Part shown: in pieces, positions 53,605-61,824 of the stretch | How positions within the stretch are numbered: the first letter of the stretch is position 1 | Layout of the letters: every line of letters starts with the position of its first letter | DNA from: Halochromatium roseum | GTDB lineage: Bacteria; Pseudomonadota; Gammaproteobacteria; Chromatiales; Chromatiaceae | DNA: 64,000 nt | NCBI RefSeq assembly: GCF_016653315.1 | Contig: NZ_NHSH01000065.1 | Span: 124,001 to 188,000, forward strand | Reading direction: 5' to 3' | Notes under the pieces: model-generated | Told to the model about the DNA's origin: nothing | The model's database searches: none | What the model saw: the letters and a program-made list of their open reading frames with translations, nothing else | Position numbers and translations under genes: made by a program

Positions 53605-55024
53605 GGATGCGGTCGCGGCCTGCGCGCTTGGCCTGGTAGAGCCGACGATCGGCCGTTTCGATCAACACATCGATGGTGGAGCCCGCGTACTCCGCGACAC
53701 CGCCACTGATGGTGACGCGAAGCTCGGGCTGAGACCAACGCTCAGCCCTGATCTTGGTGCCGAGACGCTCGGCAATACCCAGCGCGACCGCTGCTGGGGC
53801 CGACGGCAAGATGATTAGGAACTCCTCGCCGCCATAGCGCCCGCAGATATCTGATTCACGCACGCTTTGGCGCGTCAGCTCGGCAATACGCACCAACACC
53901 TCATCACCAACGGCATGGCCAAAGCTGTCATTGATCTGCTTGAAATGATCCAGATCGAATAGGATGACCGATAATCCCGAGCCCTTGCGATCAGCATGCT
54001 CAATCTCCCGGGCGAGCCGTGTGAACAGATAGCGACGGTTGTAGAGCTTGGTCAGCGCATCGGTATTGGCTGCTTGATGTAAACGCTGCTGCGTTGCCTT
54101 GAGATCAGAGACGTCAACCAGTGAGATCAAGCGATGAGGAATGCCGGAGAGAAAGACCTCTTTCACCGACACCATCGCCCAGCGCAGCTCCCCTTCCGCC
54201 GTGCTGATCTGCACCTCCTGCTGGGTATTGGCGGCCACAGGCAGGCCTGCCGCCCGCAGCGCCTGCCAGATCAGGCTATCGAACTGACCATCGCCATCCG
54301 GAATCAGCCCAAGATAGTCGGTTGCGGCCTGATTCGCACGTTGGATGCCCAAGCCATCGGGTTGCAATTGCAGGATCGGAAACGGAATCACCTCGAGCAG
54401 ATTGCCCAAATTGGTCTCGCTCTCGCGTAAACGATGGAGCAACCTGGCCACACCACCCCAAGCAACCCAGATAAAGACCAGCACGAGGCCGCCTGCGCCC
54501 AGGAGCTTGAAGCGAACATCGGCCAGCAGCCTTTCCAGCGAGCGGGTGTTGGCGTAGAAGGTCGCCACGCCGATGAGCACGTAGTCTTGCGGATGGTAGA
54601 GCGGCACCTCGGTGATGAAACAGCCTGAACAGTCGGCGCGGCCACGCGCCAAGGACATCGCCTCCAATGGCAGCGCGATCATGTCCGGGTCCAGGTCGAG
54701 CCGAATGCGATTGGTCAGCGGCTCTCCGCTCTCATCCTCCTTGAGCAAGAGGATGCTATCAAGCCGCGTCTCCAGTGCCTGTAAGAGCTGCTCCCCCTCT
54801 TGCTCAAGGACCAGGACCACCTCGATGCTCCGGGCCTCGGCCTGAGCCAGGGCGCGCGCTCGGCTCTCGGCGTCATCGCGCAGCGCCGGCTCCAGGATCA
54901 TCAACCAATAAGCGGCGATGAGCGCCTCTAGCAAGACCCCCAGCAGGGCGAAGATGAGTGCGAGATTGCGCTCGAAGCGCAACGAGCGGGTACCTCCCCC
55001 GTTAAACCTCGGATCAGTCGGCAT
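53591..55024 (-). CDS. Membrane-bound diguanylate cyclase (PAS-GGDEF)
   Basis: A 477-residue inner-membrane enzyme making cyclic di-GMP. An N-terminal membrane segment (NLALIFALLGVLLEALIAAY) and a second near 190-210 (LGAGGLVLVFIWVAWGGVA) flank a periplasmic sensor region that includes ADCSGCFITEVPLY. A PAS domain (about 225-310) precedes the GGDEF domain, whose active site is CGRYGGEEFLIIL. An upstream RxxD inhibitory site is not obvious. It overlaps the YfiR-like gene by 11 bp. Confidence 0.9.
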   Translation of the reverse strand: MPTDPRFNGGGTRSLRFERNLALIFALLGVLLEALIAAYWLMILEPALRDDAESRARALAQAEARSIEVVLVLEQEGEQLLQALETRLDSILLLKEDESGEPLTNRIRLDLDPDMIALPLEAMSLARGRADCSGCFITEVPLYHPQDYVLIGVATFYANTRSLERLLADVRFKLLGAGGLVLVFIWVAWGGVARLLHRLRESETNLGNLLEVIPFPILQLQPDGLGIQRANQAATDYLGLIPDGDGQFDSLIWQALRAAGLPVAANTQQEVQISTAEGELRWAMVSVKEVFLSGIPHRLISLVDVSDLKATQQRLHQAANTDALTKLYNRRYLFTRLAREIEHADRKGSGLSVILFDLDHFKQINDSFGHAVGDEVLVRIAELTRQSVRESDICGRYGGEEFLIILPSAPAAVALGIAERLGTKIRAERWSQPELRVTISGGVAEYAGSTIDVLIETADRRLYQAKRAGRDRILAEH

Positions 55025-55595
55025 GCTGCGCGATCCCCAGGAAGAACGGCTTGAAGCTTAAACCAGCCCGTCGCGCCTGCTCAAGGTTGATGGCCGGTAG
55101 GATGCGATCGGCGACATGGATACCCGCCACGGCACCGGCGGCGACATCGCCCTCGAAGGGTGAGAAGACCAGAACCTGATAGCGCTCCGAAAGCCGTCGC
55201 AGGAGGGCTGGCTCAAGCCCAGAATTGGCGATAAAGATCGCGGCCAACGACCGCTCTGGATTGGCCGCTAACCTCTCGACCGGAAGGATGGTCACCGCCA
55301 GTGCAATCTCCTGCACCTGGCCGAGCTGCTCCAAGGCACGCGCTGCTTGCTTCGCCGCCTGCTCCGAGGCCCGATAGGCCACGGCGATCTCAAGCACGCC
55401 ATCGGCATTGCGCTGGGCCGGCAACCCCTCCTGGGCACCCAGTATGGCCGGGAACAGGTTGAGCCCTACACGGAGTCGCTGTTGTTCTTCCTCCCATAAG
55501 GAGGCAGCCCATCCCGGAGACAGCCAAGTCAACAGCAGCAGGAGACAGCAGAATGCCCCAGACCGACCGCAGGAAAGCGCGCAGGGAACCGGCAT
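55014..55595 (-). CDS. YfiR-like (DUF4154) periplasmic protein
   Basis: A 193-residue exported protein with signal peptide (AFCCLLLLLTWLSPGWAAS). The mature part ends with HVADRILPAINLEQARRAGL and SFKPFFLGIAQ, the typical DUF4154/YfiR end (INLxxAxxAGL). YfiR represses the diguanylate cyclase YfiN from the periplasm, and here the next gene is a membrane diguanylate cyclase. The ATG at 55595 is chosen for the signal peptide. Confidence 0.72.
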   Translation of the reverse strand: MPVPCALSCGRSGAFCCLLLLLTWLSPGWAASLWEEEQQRLRVGLNLFPAILGAQEGLPAQRNADGVLEIAVAYRASEQAAKQAARALEQLGQVQEIALAVTILPVERLAANPERSLAAIFIANSGLEPALLRRLSERYQVLVFSPFEGDVAAGAVAGIHVADRILPAINLEQARRAGLSFKPFFLGIAQHAD

Positions 55596-55600
55596 CTTGC

Positions 55601-57682
55601 TCAGAAGGCGTAGCCGACCGACAGCCACCAGCGCCGACCTGGGCGCGGATAGTCATCCACGTAGGTCAGAGGCACACCCGCAAAGCTCGCAGACTGCTCC
55701 GGGTAGCGCACGTCGGCATCGGTGAGGTTCTTTACGCCCAGATGGGCATAGACGCCGGACCCCGAGGCACTGCCATAGCTCAGCGTCAGATCGGCTGTGG
55801 TATAAGCGCCTACGGGCGCGCGCTCATCACCAAGGCGACGCTCGCGCTCGCCGACATAGCTCAACTGCAGTGCAGCGGTCCAGGGCTCGAGCGGACGCCA
55901 GAGCAGCGCCAGGTTGCCGAGCAGGTCGGTGCCACCCGGCAAGGGGCGTCCGGTGCCAAAGTCGTGGCTGTCAACATAGGAGAGATTGGCATCGAGTCGG
56001 AAATGGGGGCCAAGACGCTGCTCATATTCGAGTTCGACACCCCGCAATCGGGCATCGGCGCTGTTGATGTAGCCGCTATCCCGATCACCGAAAATGATTT
56101 GATTGATCAAGTCGGACTGGAACAGGATCACCCGCCCCTTCCAATTCGGCTTGCGCAAGACATAGCCCAGCTCATAGGTCGCAATCTCTCCGGCCTCCAA
56201 CCCGCGCCCATCGGCCGGATACTCCAGCTCATAGAAGGTCGGCGGCCGAAACGCCTGGGCAAACTGCAGCTTGAGGATATGCTCGCTGTTGATGCGCCAG
56301 ACCGCGGCGAGTCTTGGACTGAGATAGGTGTCCGCATCGCTGTAGTCGTCGACACGCAAGGCGCCGGTCAGGGTGACGCGATCGCTGATGCGATACTCAT
56401 CCTGGGCGATCAGGCTCAACACACGCCGGTTGCGGCTGGTGTCGAGCCAGGGATAGTCGATGGCGAAGCTTGCTGGCCAATCCCAGGTCGCCGCGTCGAC
56501 CTCGACCTGGCTCGCCTCCAGCCCGAACAGGACCTGGTGGCGGTCGTTCGGCCGCCAGTGGATGTCCGCGGCTGCCAGGTAGCGGGTCTCTTGATAGTCC
56601 TGACTCATGATCACCGGGTCATCGATGAGATAACCCGCCGGAAACACGAAGAGGTCGTCACGGTCGCGTTGGTAGCGCAACGCCTCTAAGCGCAGCCGCG
56701 TGTTCAGTCGCTCGCCCAGCTGCAGGTTGGCGCCGAACTGAAGCGAATGATAGCCCTGACGCGAGGCCAGCTGATCCTCGTCAGGGGGCAAGAAATGATT
56801 GATGCCGAAGTAGTCGCCATAATCATCGTCCAGGACCTTGATCGCGGCGAAGACATCCCCCCAGTTGAGATTGGCGAATAGTGCCCGATAACGATGCGAC
56901 TCATTCGACGGGCCAGGCGCATGCGACAGCTCTGGTTGGCCGAGCGCATGCAGGGCGTCCCCGTCGACATCGACACCAGCATCAGCGTTCAGACCGAGGA
57001 CATTGAATGAGGCGCTGAGGTCACGCTCGGGGTCCTCCCAGTACCAGCTCCCGCCGCCGCCATGTTCGGCTCCATCCATCGCCTGTGCGCTGAGATTGCG
57101 TTGGCGCTTGCGGGTGATGACATCGATGACACCGGCAAAGGCGTATTCACCATGCACCGAGGCCCCAGGGCCGCGGATCACCTCGATGCGCTCGACCTGC
57201 TCGATCGGGATATTGAGCACCGGGTTGGCGGTGGCGTAGAGGGTCGAGTTCATCGACACACCATCGAGCAAGACCTTGAGATTGCCCGAGGCATAGCCGT
57301 ACCCGACACCACGGCTCAGGATCTGGCGCTCGCCGGTCATCTCCAGCCCCTGGCTGATCCCCGGCACCAGCGTGAGCGCCTCGCCGACATTGCGCACCCC
57401 GCGCGCCATCAGGTTCTCGCCGAGCAGGATGGTCGCCATGCCGGGCACGAAATCGGCATTCATGCCGCTGCGCGTCGCCAGCTCGGTCTCCTGCTCGAGC
57501 AAGGCCATCAGATCTTGCAGCTTGGCGTCATCGGCCGTCGTCTCGGTCTGCGCCGGTGCGCTGCTAACAGCCGCGCTCAGGAGCGCACCGAGGAGTCGAG
57601 TCGATGCCGCCCGAGGCCTCCACTGCCGAAGCCGAGATCTGGCCAATCGTCTTCGTCGCTGAGTAAACAAGGGCTCGCCCAT
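55601..57682 (-). CDS. TonB-dependent outer-membrane receptor
   Basis: A 693-residue receptor with a plug domain (NADFVPGMATILLGENLMAR, then NVGEALTLVPGISQ and IEVIRGPGASVHGEYAFAG) and a 22-strand barrel ending RRWWLSVGYAF, with terminal aromatic Phe. A charged N-terminus precedes the signal region (LLGALLSAAVSSAPAQ). The ligand is unknown. It is first of three genes with the YfiR-like protein (5 bp away) and the diguanylate cyclase. Confidence 0.9.
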   Translation of the reverse strand: MGEPLFTQRRRRLARSRLRQWRPRAASTRLLGALLSAAVSSAPAQTETTADDAKLQDLMALLEQETELATRSGMNADFVPGMATILLGENLMARGVRNVGEALTLVPGISQGLEMTGERQILSRGVGYGYASGNLKVLLDGVSMNSTLYATANPVLNIPIEQVERIEVIRGPGASVHGEYAFAGVIDVITRKRQRNLSAQAMDGAEHGGGGSWYWEDPERDLSASFNVLGLNADAGVDVDGDALHALGQPELSHAPGPSNESHRYRALFANLNWGDVFAAIKVLDDDYGDYFGINHFLPPDEDQLASRQGYHSLQFGANLQLGERLNTRLRLEALRYQRDRDDLFVFPAGYLIDDPVIMSQDYQETRYLAAADIHWRPNDRHQVLFGLEASQVEVDAATWDWPASFAIDYPWLDTSRNRRVLSLIAQDEYRISDRVTLTGALRVDDYSDADTYLSPRLAAVWRINSEHILKLQFAQAFRPPTFYELEYPADGRGLEAGEIATYELGYVLRKPNWKGRVILFQSDLINQIIFGDRDSGYINSADARLRGVELEYEQRLGPHFRLDANLSYVDSHDFGTGRPLPGGTDLLGNLALLWRPLEPWTAALQLSYVGERERRLGDERAPVGAYTTADLTLSYGSASGSGVYAHLGVKNLTDADVRYPEQSASFAGVPLTYVDDYPRPGRRWWLSVGYAF

Positions 57683-57788
57683 CGCTGCTGTTCGTCGTTC
57701 GCCATCGCCACCACTGTGCAGTCGATCACTGCACGACGCTTGATCATATCAGAGATGCTGCTTCAGACCTTTAGCGTTGGCCGCCGCT

Positions 57789-57820
57789 GTTTCAATCCAC
57801 GTCCGGCCAAGCCGGGCGAC
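57789..57820 (-). repeat. Solitary type I-C-like CRISPR repeat
   Basis: The 32 bases starting GTTTCAATCCACG and ending GCCGGGCGAC match the reverse form of type I-C repeats: 32 nt, end GTGGATTGAAAC, start GTCGC, and an internal stem GCCCGGC/GCCGGAC with one mismatch. Only one copy is present and no cas gene is in the window. Confidence 0.55.
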
Positions 57821-57823
57821 ACT

Positions 57824-57852
57824 GCACGCAAGAGGTTACGCCTCTCGCGTGC
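57824..57852. other. Strong hairpin next to the lone repeat
   Basis: GCACGCAAGAGG (57824-57835) pairs with CCTCTCGCGTGC (57841-57852) at 11 of 12 positions around TTACG. No T-run on either side. Confidence 0.6.
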
Positions 57853-58143
57853 GGCACGCTCCCTACCCGACTGCGGCAATGCCAGGTTGATCGCGGCCAG
57901 GTTGATCGAGCCGGATTAGGCCTCTGCCGCACGGCATTCTGCCCCTCAAGGGGTCGATGTCGACCGAGAGATGTCGATAAGAACCACTTCTTCAGGGTTC
58001 GACTAACCAGCACCGCGATCGGCACGGCCATGCTCAGCCCTCAACGCATCAATGACGTCCAACCGACTCGATGCCCACAACTTGCAACGGCCGCTGCTTT
58101 GGATACAGTGACAGGCCGATTCCTGCCGATTTGGGTGCTCGCC

Positions 58144-59088
58144 ATGCCTCCGACCTTCCTGCAACGACTTAGCTTGCCGCTCTTACTGCTGACCGGCCTG
58201 CGCATGCCGATGGCCATCGCCAGCTCATCCGGCCTGGCCCTGGATTCCGCGCAGCCGACCTCCGCCGAGAACCTCGACGGAGCGCATCAGGATCTCGCCT
58301 CGACGCTGCGCACCACGCCCCCGGAGCTGGCGCTCGCCCTCGTCTATGAGCCCGGTATTGATCTCGCCGGCTATCTGGTCAGCGAGAAGTTCGACGGCGT
58401 GCGGGCGCTCTGGGATGGACGTCGGCTGATCACCCGAGGAGGCCTGATCATCAACGCTCCGGCCGGGTTCACCGCCGGCTTTCCCGAGCATCCCTTAGAC
58501 GGCGAACTCTGGATGGGACGCGGCACCTTCGCTCGCCTCTCCGGCACCGTGCGCACCCTCGAGCCGGACATCGAGGCCTGGCAGCAGGTGCGCTATGTGG
58601 TCTTCGACCTACCCGCGCACCAAGGCCGCTTCGAGGATCGCTTCGCAACCCTCGAGCGCCTGCTCGAACAGTCACCCAACAGCAGGCTGCAACTCGCTCA
58701 TCAGCATCCGATCGCGGATCATGCGAGCCTGCAAGCGCGGCTCGACGAGATCGTTGCCGCCGGCGCTGAGGGACTGATGCTGCATCACCGCGATGCCCAG
58801 TATCAAGCCGGGCGCAACGCCGATCTGCTCAAGGTCAAACCCTATCTGGAAGGCGAAGCAATCGTGCTCGAGCACCTACCTGGCCAAGGCAAGTACACCG
58901 GAATGCTCGGCTCGATGCTGGTCGAAGAGCCCGACGGCACCCAATTCAAGCTCGGCAGCGGCTTCAGCGATGCCGAGCGCGCCAGCCCACCAGCGATCGG
59001 CAGCAGCGTCAGCTTCAAGTATCACGGCCGCACCAAGTACGGCCGCCCCCGCTTCGCCAGCTTTCTCCGCATCACCGACAAACTCTAA
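58144..59088 (+). CDS. Periplasmic ATP-dependent DNA ligase (LigE type)
   Basis: A 314-residue minimal ATP-dependent ligase with a signal peptide (LQRLSLPLLLLTGLRMPMAI). The adenylation lysine is in SEKFDGVRALWDG (KxDG, Lys82), followed by ELWMGRG, EGLMLHH and LLKVKPY of the nucleotidyltransferase domain, and an OB domain ending SFKYHGRTKYGRPRFASFLR. LigE enzymes seal nicks outside the cytoplasm, linked to DNA uptake. The ATG at 58144 is chosen for the signal peptide rather than 58030. Confidence 0.87.
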   Translation: MPPTFLQRLSLPLLLLTGLRMPMAIASSSGLALDSAQPTSAENLDGAHQDLASTLRTTPPELALALVYEPGIDLAGYLVSEKFDGVRALWDGRRLITRGGLIINAPAGFTAGFPEHPLDGELWMGRGTFARLSGTVRTLEPDIEAWQQVRYVVFDLPAHQGRFEDRFATLERLLEQSPNSRLQLAHQHPIADHASLQARLDEIVAAGAEGLMLHHRDAQYQAGRNADLLKVKPYLEGEAIVLEHLPGQGKYTGMLGSMLVEEPDGTQFKLGSGFSDAERASPPAIGSSVSFKYHGRTKYGRPRFASFLRITDKL

Positions 59089-59224
59089 CCGTTCTAAAGC
59101 TGTGCCACCTGATAGACCGACAAAACGCGTTAAAAAATACTCACCACTCATCCACACCCCAAACTCGAAACCCATCGCCGTTCTCTGCGACAATGTCGGC
59201 TGTCACAGTCAACATAGGAAGAGT

Positions 59225-60217
59225 ATGAGTACCTACGACGTCTACGCCCTCGGCAACGCACTGGTGGATATGGAGTACGAGATCAGCCCCAGCGATCTCC
59301 AACACCTGAATATCGATAAGGGCGTCATGACCCTGGTCGATGAGGCCCATCAGCTGCGCATCATGGACCACCTCCGCGAACATCACCATCAACGCGGCTC
59401 AGGCGGCTCGGCGGCGAACTCGGTGATCGCGCTCAGCCAGCTCGGTGGCCGTGGCTACTACGCCTGCAAGGTCGCTGACGACGATCTCGGCCACTTCTAC
59501 ATGAAAGACCTGCGCGAGGGCGGCGTCGACACCCTCGATGGCGGCTTTCTGGACAAGGGCGACACCGGTCGCTGTGTCGTCTTGGTCACGCCCGATTCGG
59601 ATCGGACCATGTGCACCTATCTGGGCATCAGCGGCAATCTCTCCGTGCATGAGGTCGAGGTGCGCTCCCTGCACGCCGCCAAATGGTTCTATACCGAAGG
59701 CTATCTGGTCACCTCCGACACCGCCCGAGTCGCGGCCATCGAGGCCCGCCGCGCGGCAGAGCATGGCGGCGTGCGCACCGCGCTCTCGCTCTCTGACCCG
59801 AACATGGTCAAGTTCTTCAAGGATGAGCTGAAGGAGATGATCGGCGACGGCGTCGACCTAATCTTTGCCAATGAAGAAGAGGCCATGGGCATGGCCGAGA
59901 CCACTGATCTCAACGAGGCGGTCGCGTATTTGAAGACGCTGAGCAAGGAATTCGCGATCACCCGCGGCCCCAAGGGCGCGCTGGTCTTCGATGGCCAGGA
60001 ACTGATCGACATCGATCCAGTGCCGGTCAAGCCAGTGGATACGGTCGGTGCGGGCGATATGTTTGCCGGTGCCTTCCTCTACGGATTGACCCAAGGTTGG
60101 AGCCACAAGCGCGCTGGCGACCTGGCCTCGGCGGCCTCGGCGAAACTGGTCACCAGTCTCGGACCGCGGCTGAGCAAGGAAGACACTCAAGCAATCCTCA
60201 AGTCCTTCGGCTCATAA
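59225..60217 (+). CDS. PfkB-family sugar/nucleoside kinase
   Basis: A 330-residue ribokinase-family enzyme. It begins TYDVYALGNALVDMEYEI, has GSGGSAANSVIALSQLGG near residue 58 and the catalytic/anion-hole motif DTVGAGDMFAGAFLYGLTQG near the C-terminus. It resembles adenosine-kinase-like members; the substrate cannot be decided. AGGAAG precedes the ATG at 59225. Convergent with nuoN. Confidence 0.88.
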   Translation: MSTYDVYALGNALVDMEYEISPSDLQHLNIDKGVMTLVDEAHQLRIMDHLREHHHQRGSGGSAANSVIALSQLGGRGYYACKVADDDLGHFYMKDLREGGVDTLDGGFLDKGDTGRCVVLVTPDSDRTMCTYLGISGNLSVHEVEVRSLHAAKWFYTEGYLVTSDTARVAAIEARRAAEHGGVRTALSLSDPNMVKFFKDELKEMIGDGVDLIFANEEEAMGMAETTDLNEAVAYLKTLSKEFAITRGPKGALVFDGQELIDIDPVPVKPVDTVGAGDMFAGAFLYGLTQGWSHKRAGDLASAASAKLVTSLGPRLSKEDTQAILKSFGS

Positions 60218-60270
60218 CCAGCCAATCACGAGGACTGACCAAGCGTTACGGCTGATCAGCACCACAGATC

Positions 60271-60319
60271 CACAGACCTTCACACCGATCCGGCCGCCAT
60301 CGATCGGTGTTGGTCTGTG
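60271..60319. terminator. Long hairpin between convergent PfkB kinase and nuoN
   Basis: CACAGACC and ACACCGATC (60271-60290) pair with GATCGGTGT and GGTCTGTG (60302-60319), with a small bulge. It lies between convergent genes and may end both transcripts. The wording resembles a degenerate ATCTGTG-rich palindromic repeat. Confidence 0.6.
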
Positions 60320-60360
60320 TCCATCTGTTCGTCAGCGCCTCGCCCAGAGGTCTGACAAGA

Positions 60361-61812
60361 TCAACCCGCAAAGGCCTGCTGGCACAGTGAGAACAGCGCA
60401 GCAGGATACATCCCAAGCAGCAGGATCGCGGCACCATTGAAGGTGATCGCGACCCGTGCACTGGCACTGGCGACCACTGGAACCTCGGTGATCGGCTTAT
60501 CGAAGTAGATCATCTTGACCACGCGCAGGTAATAGAAGGCGCCGATGATCGAGAAGATCACCGCTACGATCGCTAGCCAGACCATCCCTTGCGCGACGAT
60601 CGCCTCCAACACCAGCAGCTTGGCAACGAAGCCGACCATCGGCGGCACGCCGGCCATCGAGAACATGATCAGCGCCATCATCGCGGCCAACCAGGGGTCG
60701 CGATCCGACAGACCCTTGAGATCGTCCAACTCCTGTACATCGTGCCCCTTGCTGGAGATCAGCAGCAGCACGCCAAAGGCCCCCGCCGACATCAGCGCAT
60801 AGACCACCGAGTAGAACATCGCAGACGCATAGCCTTGCTCGCTGCCGGCAAGCAGGCCGAGGAAGATGAAGCCGACATGGGAGATGGTCGAATAGGCGAG
60901 CATGCGCTTGATGTTGGTCTGCGCGATGGCGACGACGTTGCCGAGCGCCAGCGAGAGCACCGAGAGGATCACCAGGATCTCACCCCAGTCGGTCTGCAGG
61001 CCGCCCATCGCCTCGATCAGGATGCGCGCCGCCATCGCAAAGGCAGCGATCTTCGGCGCACTGGAAAGGAACAGCACGATCGGGGTCGGCGCGCCCTGGT
61101 ACACGTCCGGCATCCACATGTGGAAAGGGACGGCACCAAACTTGAACGCGATGCCGATCAGGGCGAACACCAGCCCGAAGACCAGGATCTTGTCATTCAC
61201 GGTATCGCTGGCCACGGCTGCGGCGACATCGGCGAAGGCGAAACCGCCGGAGGCGCCATACAGCATCGAGATACCGTAGAGCAGCATGCCGGAGCCAAGC
61301 GCGCCCAGCACGAAGTATTTCATCGCCGCCTCGGCGCCGGCCTTGGAGTCGCGGTCGAAGGCGACCAGCGCATAGAGGCAGAGCGAGAGCAGTTCCAATC
61401 CGAGGTACAGCGTCAGGAAGCCGTTTGCCGAGACCATGATCAGCATGCCGAGCACCGCGAACAGCAGCAGCACATGGTATTCACCAACCCACATGTCACG
61501 GTCGCGCATGTAGTCCTTGGCATAGACGAAGGTCAGCAAGGACACGACCAAGATCGCGCCCTTGAGCAGATCGCTCATCGGATCACGGACAAAGCTCTCG
61601 CTAAAGGCGGCCGTCGGCACTGAGCCACCGACGAAGCCAACCGCGAGCAGCGCGCCCAGCAGCCCGATCAGCGTCAGGGTATGGTTGCTCTGCTTCTGAT
61701 CGGCGCGGGTGTAGAGATCGGCGATCAGCACCGTGCAGGCGGTGATCAAGATCACTAGCTCGGGCAGGATCGCCAGCAGCGAGGCGGAAATCGAGGGCGT
61801 GAGCGTCGTCAT
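60361..61812 (-). CDS. nuoN: NADH-quinone oxidoreductase subunit N
   Basis: An antiporter-like membrane subunit of respiratory complex I, 483 residues with about 14 membrane segments. Visible family text: VLGALGSGMLLYGISMLYG, FKFGAVPFHMWMPDVYQGAP and AYSTISHVGFIFLGLL with the key lysine preceding (IKRMLAYS). It lies 12 bp after nuoM and is the last nuo gene. Confidence 0.95.
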   Translation of the reverse strand: MTTLTPSISASLLAILPELVILITACTVLIADLYTRADQKQSNHTLTLIGLLGALLAVGFVGGSVPTAAFSESFVRDPMSDLLKGAILVVSLLTFVYAKDYMRDRDMWVGEYHVLLLFAVLGMLIMVSANGFLTLYLGLELLSLCLYALVAFDRDSKAGAEAAMKYFVLGALGSGMLLYGISMLYGASGGFAFADVAAAVASDTVNDKILVFGLVFALIGIAFKFGAVPFHMWMPDVYQGAPTPIVLFLSSAPKIAAFAMAARILIEAMGGLQTDWGEILVILSVLSLALGNVVAIAQTNIKRMLAYSTISHVGFIFLGLLAGSEQGYASAMFYSVVYALMSAGAFGVLLLISSKGHDVQELDDLKGLSDRDPWLAAMMALIMFSMAGVPPMVGFVAKLLVLEAIVAQGMVWLAIVAVIFSIIGAFYYLRVVKMIYFDKPITEVPVVASASARVAITFNGAAILLLGMYPAALFSLCQQAFAG

Positions 61813-61824
61813 GACAGGGGTCCG

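Larger units (their letters stand above)
57683..58143. other. Intergenic region, TonB receptor / DNA ligase
   Basis: No convincing gene in 461 bp. It contains the lone CRISPR-like repeat (57789-57820) and a strong hairpin directly after it. The frame from 58030 preceding the ligase is not family-like. Confidence 0.5.

Noticed and set aside
55553-56689. 378-codon frame antisense to the TonB receptor
   Set aside because: Receptor gene on the other strand has clear plug and barrel motifs; the antisense frame has none.
57789-57820. CRISPR array
   Set aside because: Only one repeat is present, with no second copy at spacer distance and no cas genes, so it is reported as a solitary repeat only.
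60589-61623. 344-codon frame antisense to nuoN
   Set aside because: Gln/Arg/His-rich shadow of a membrane protein gene.
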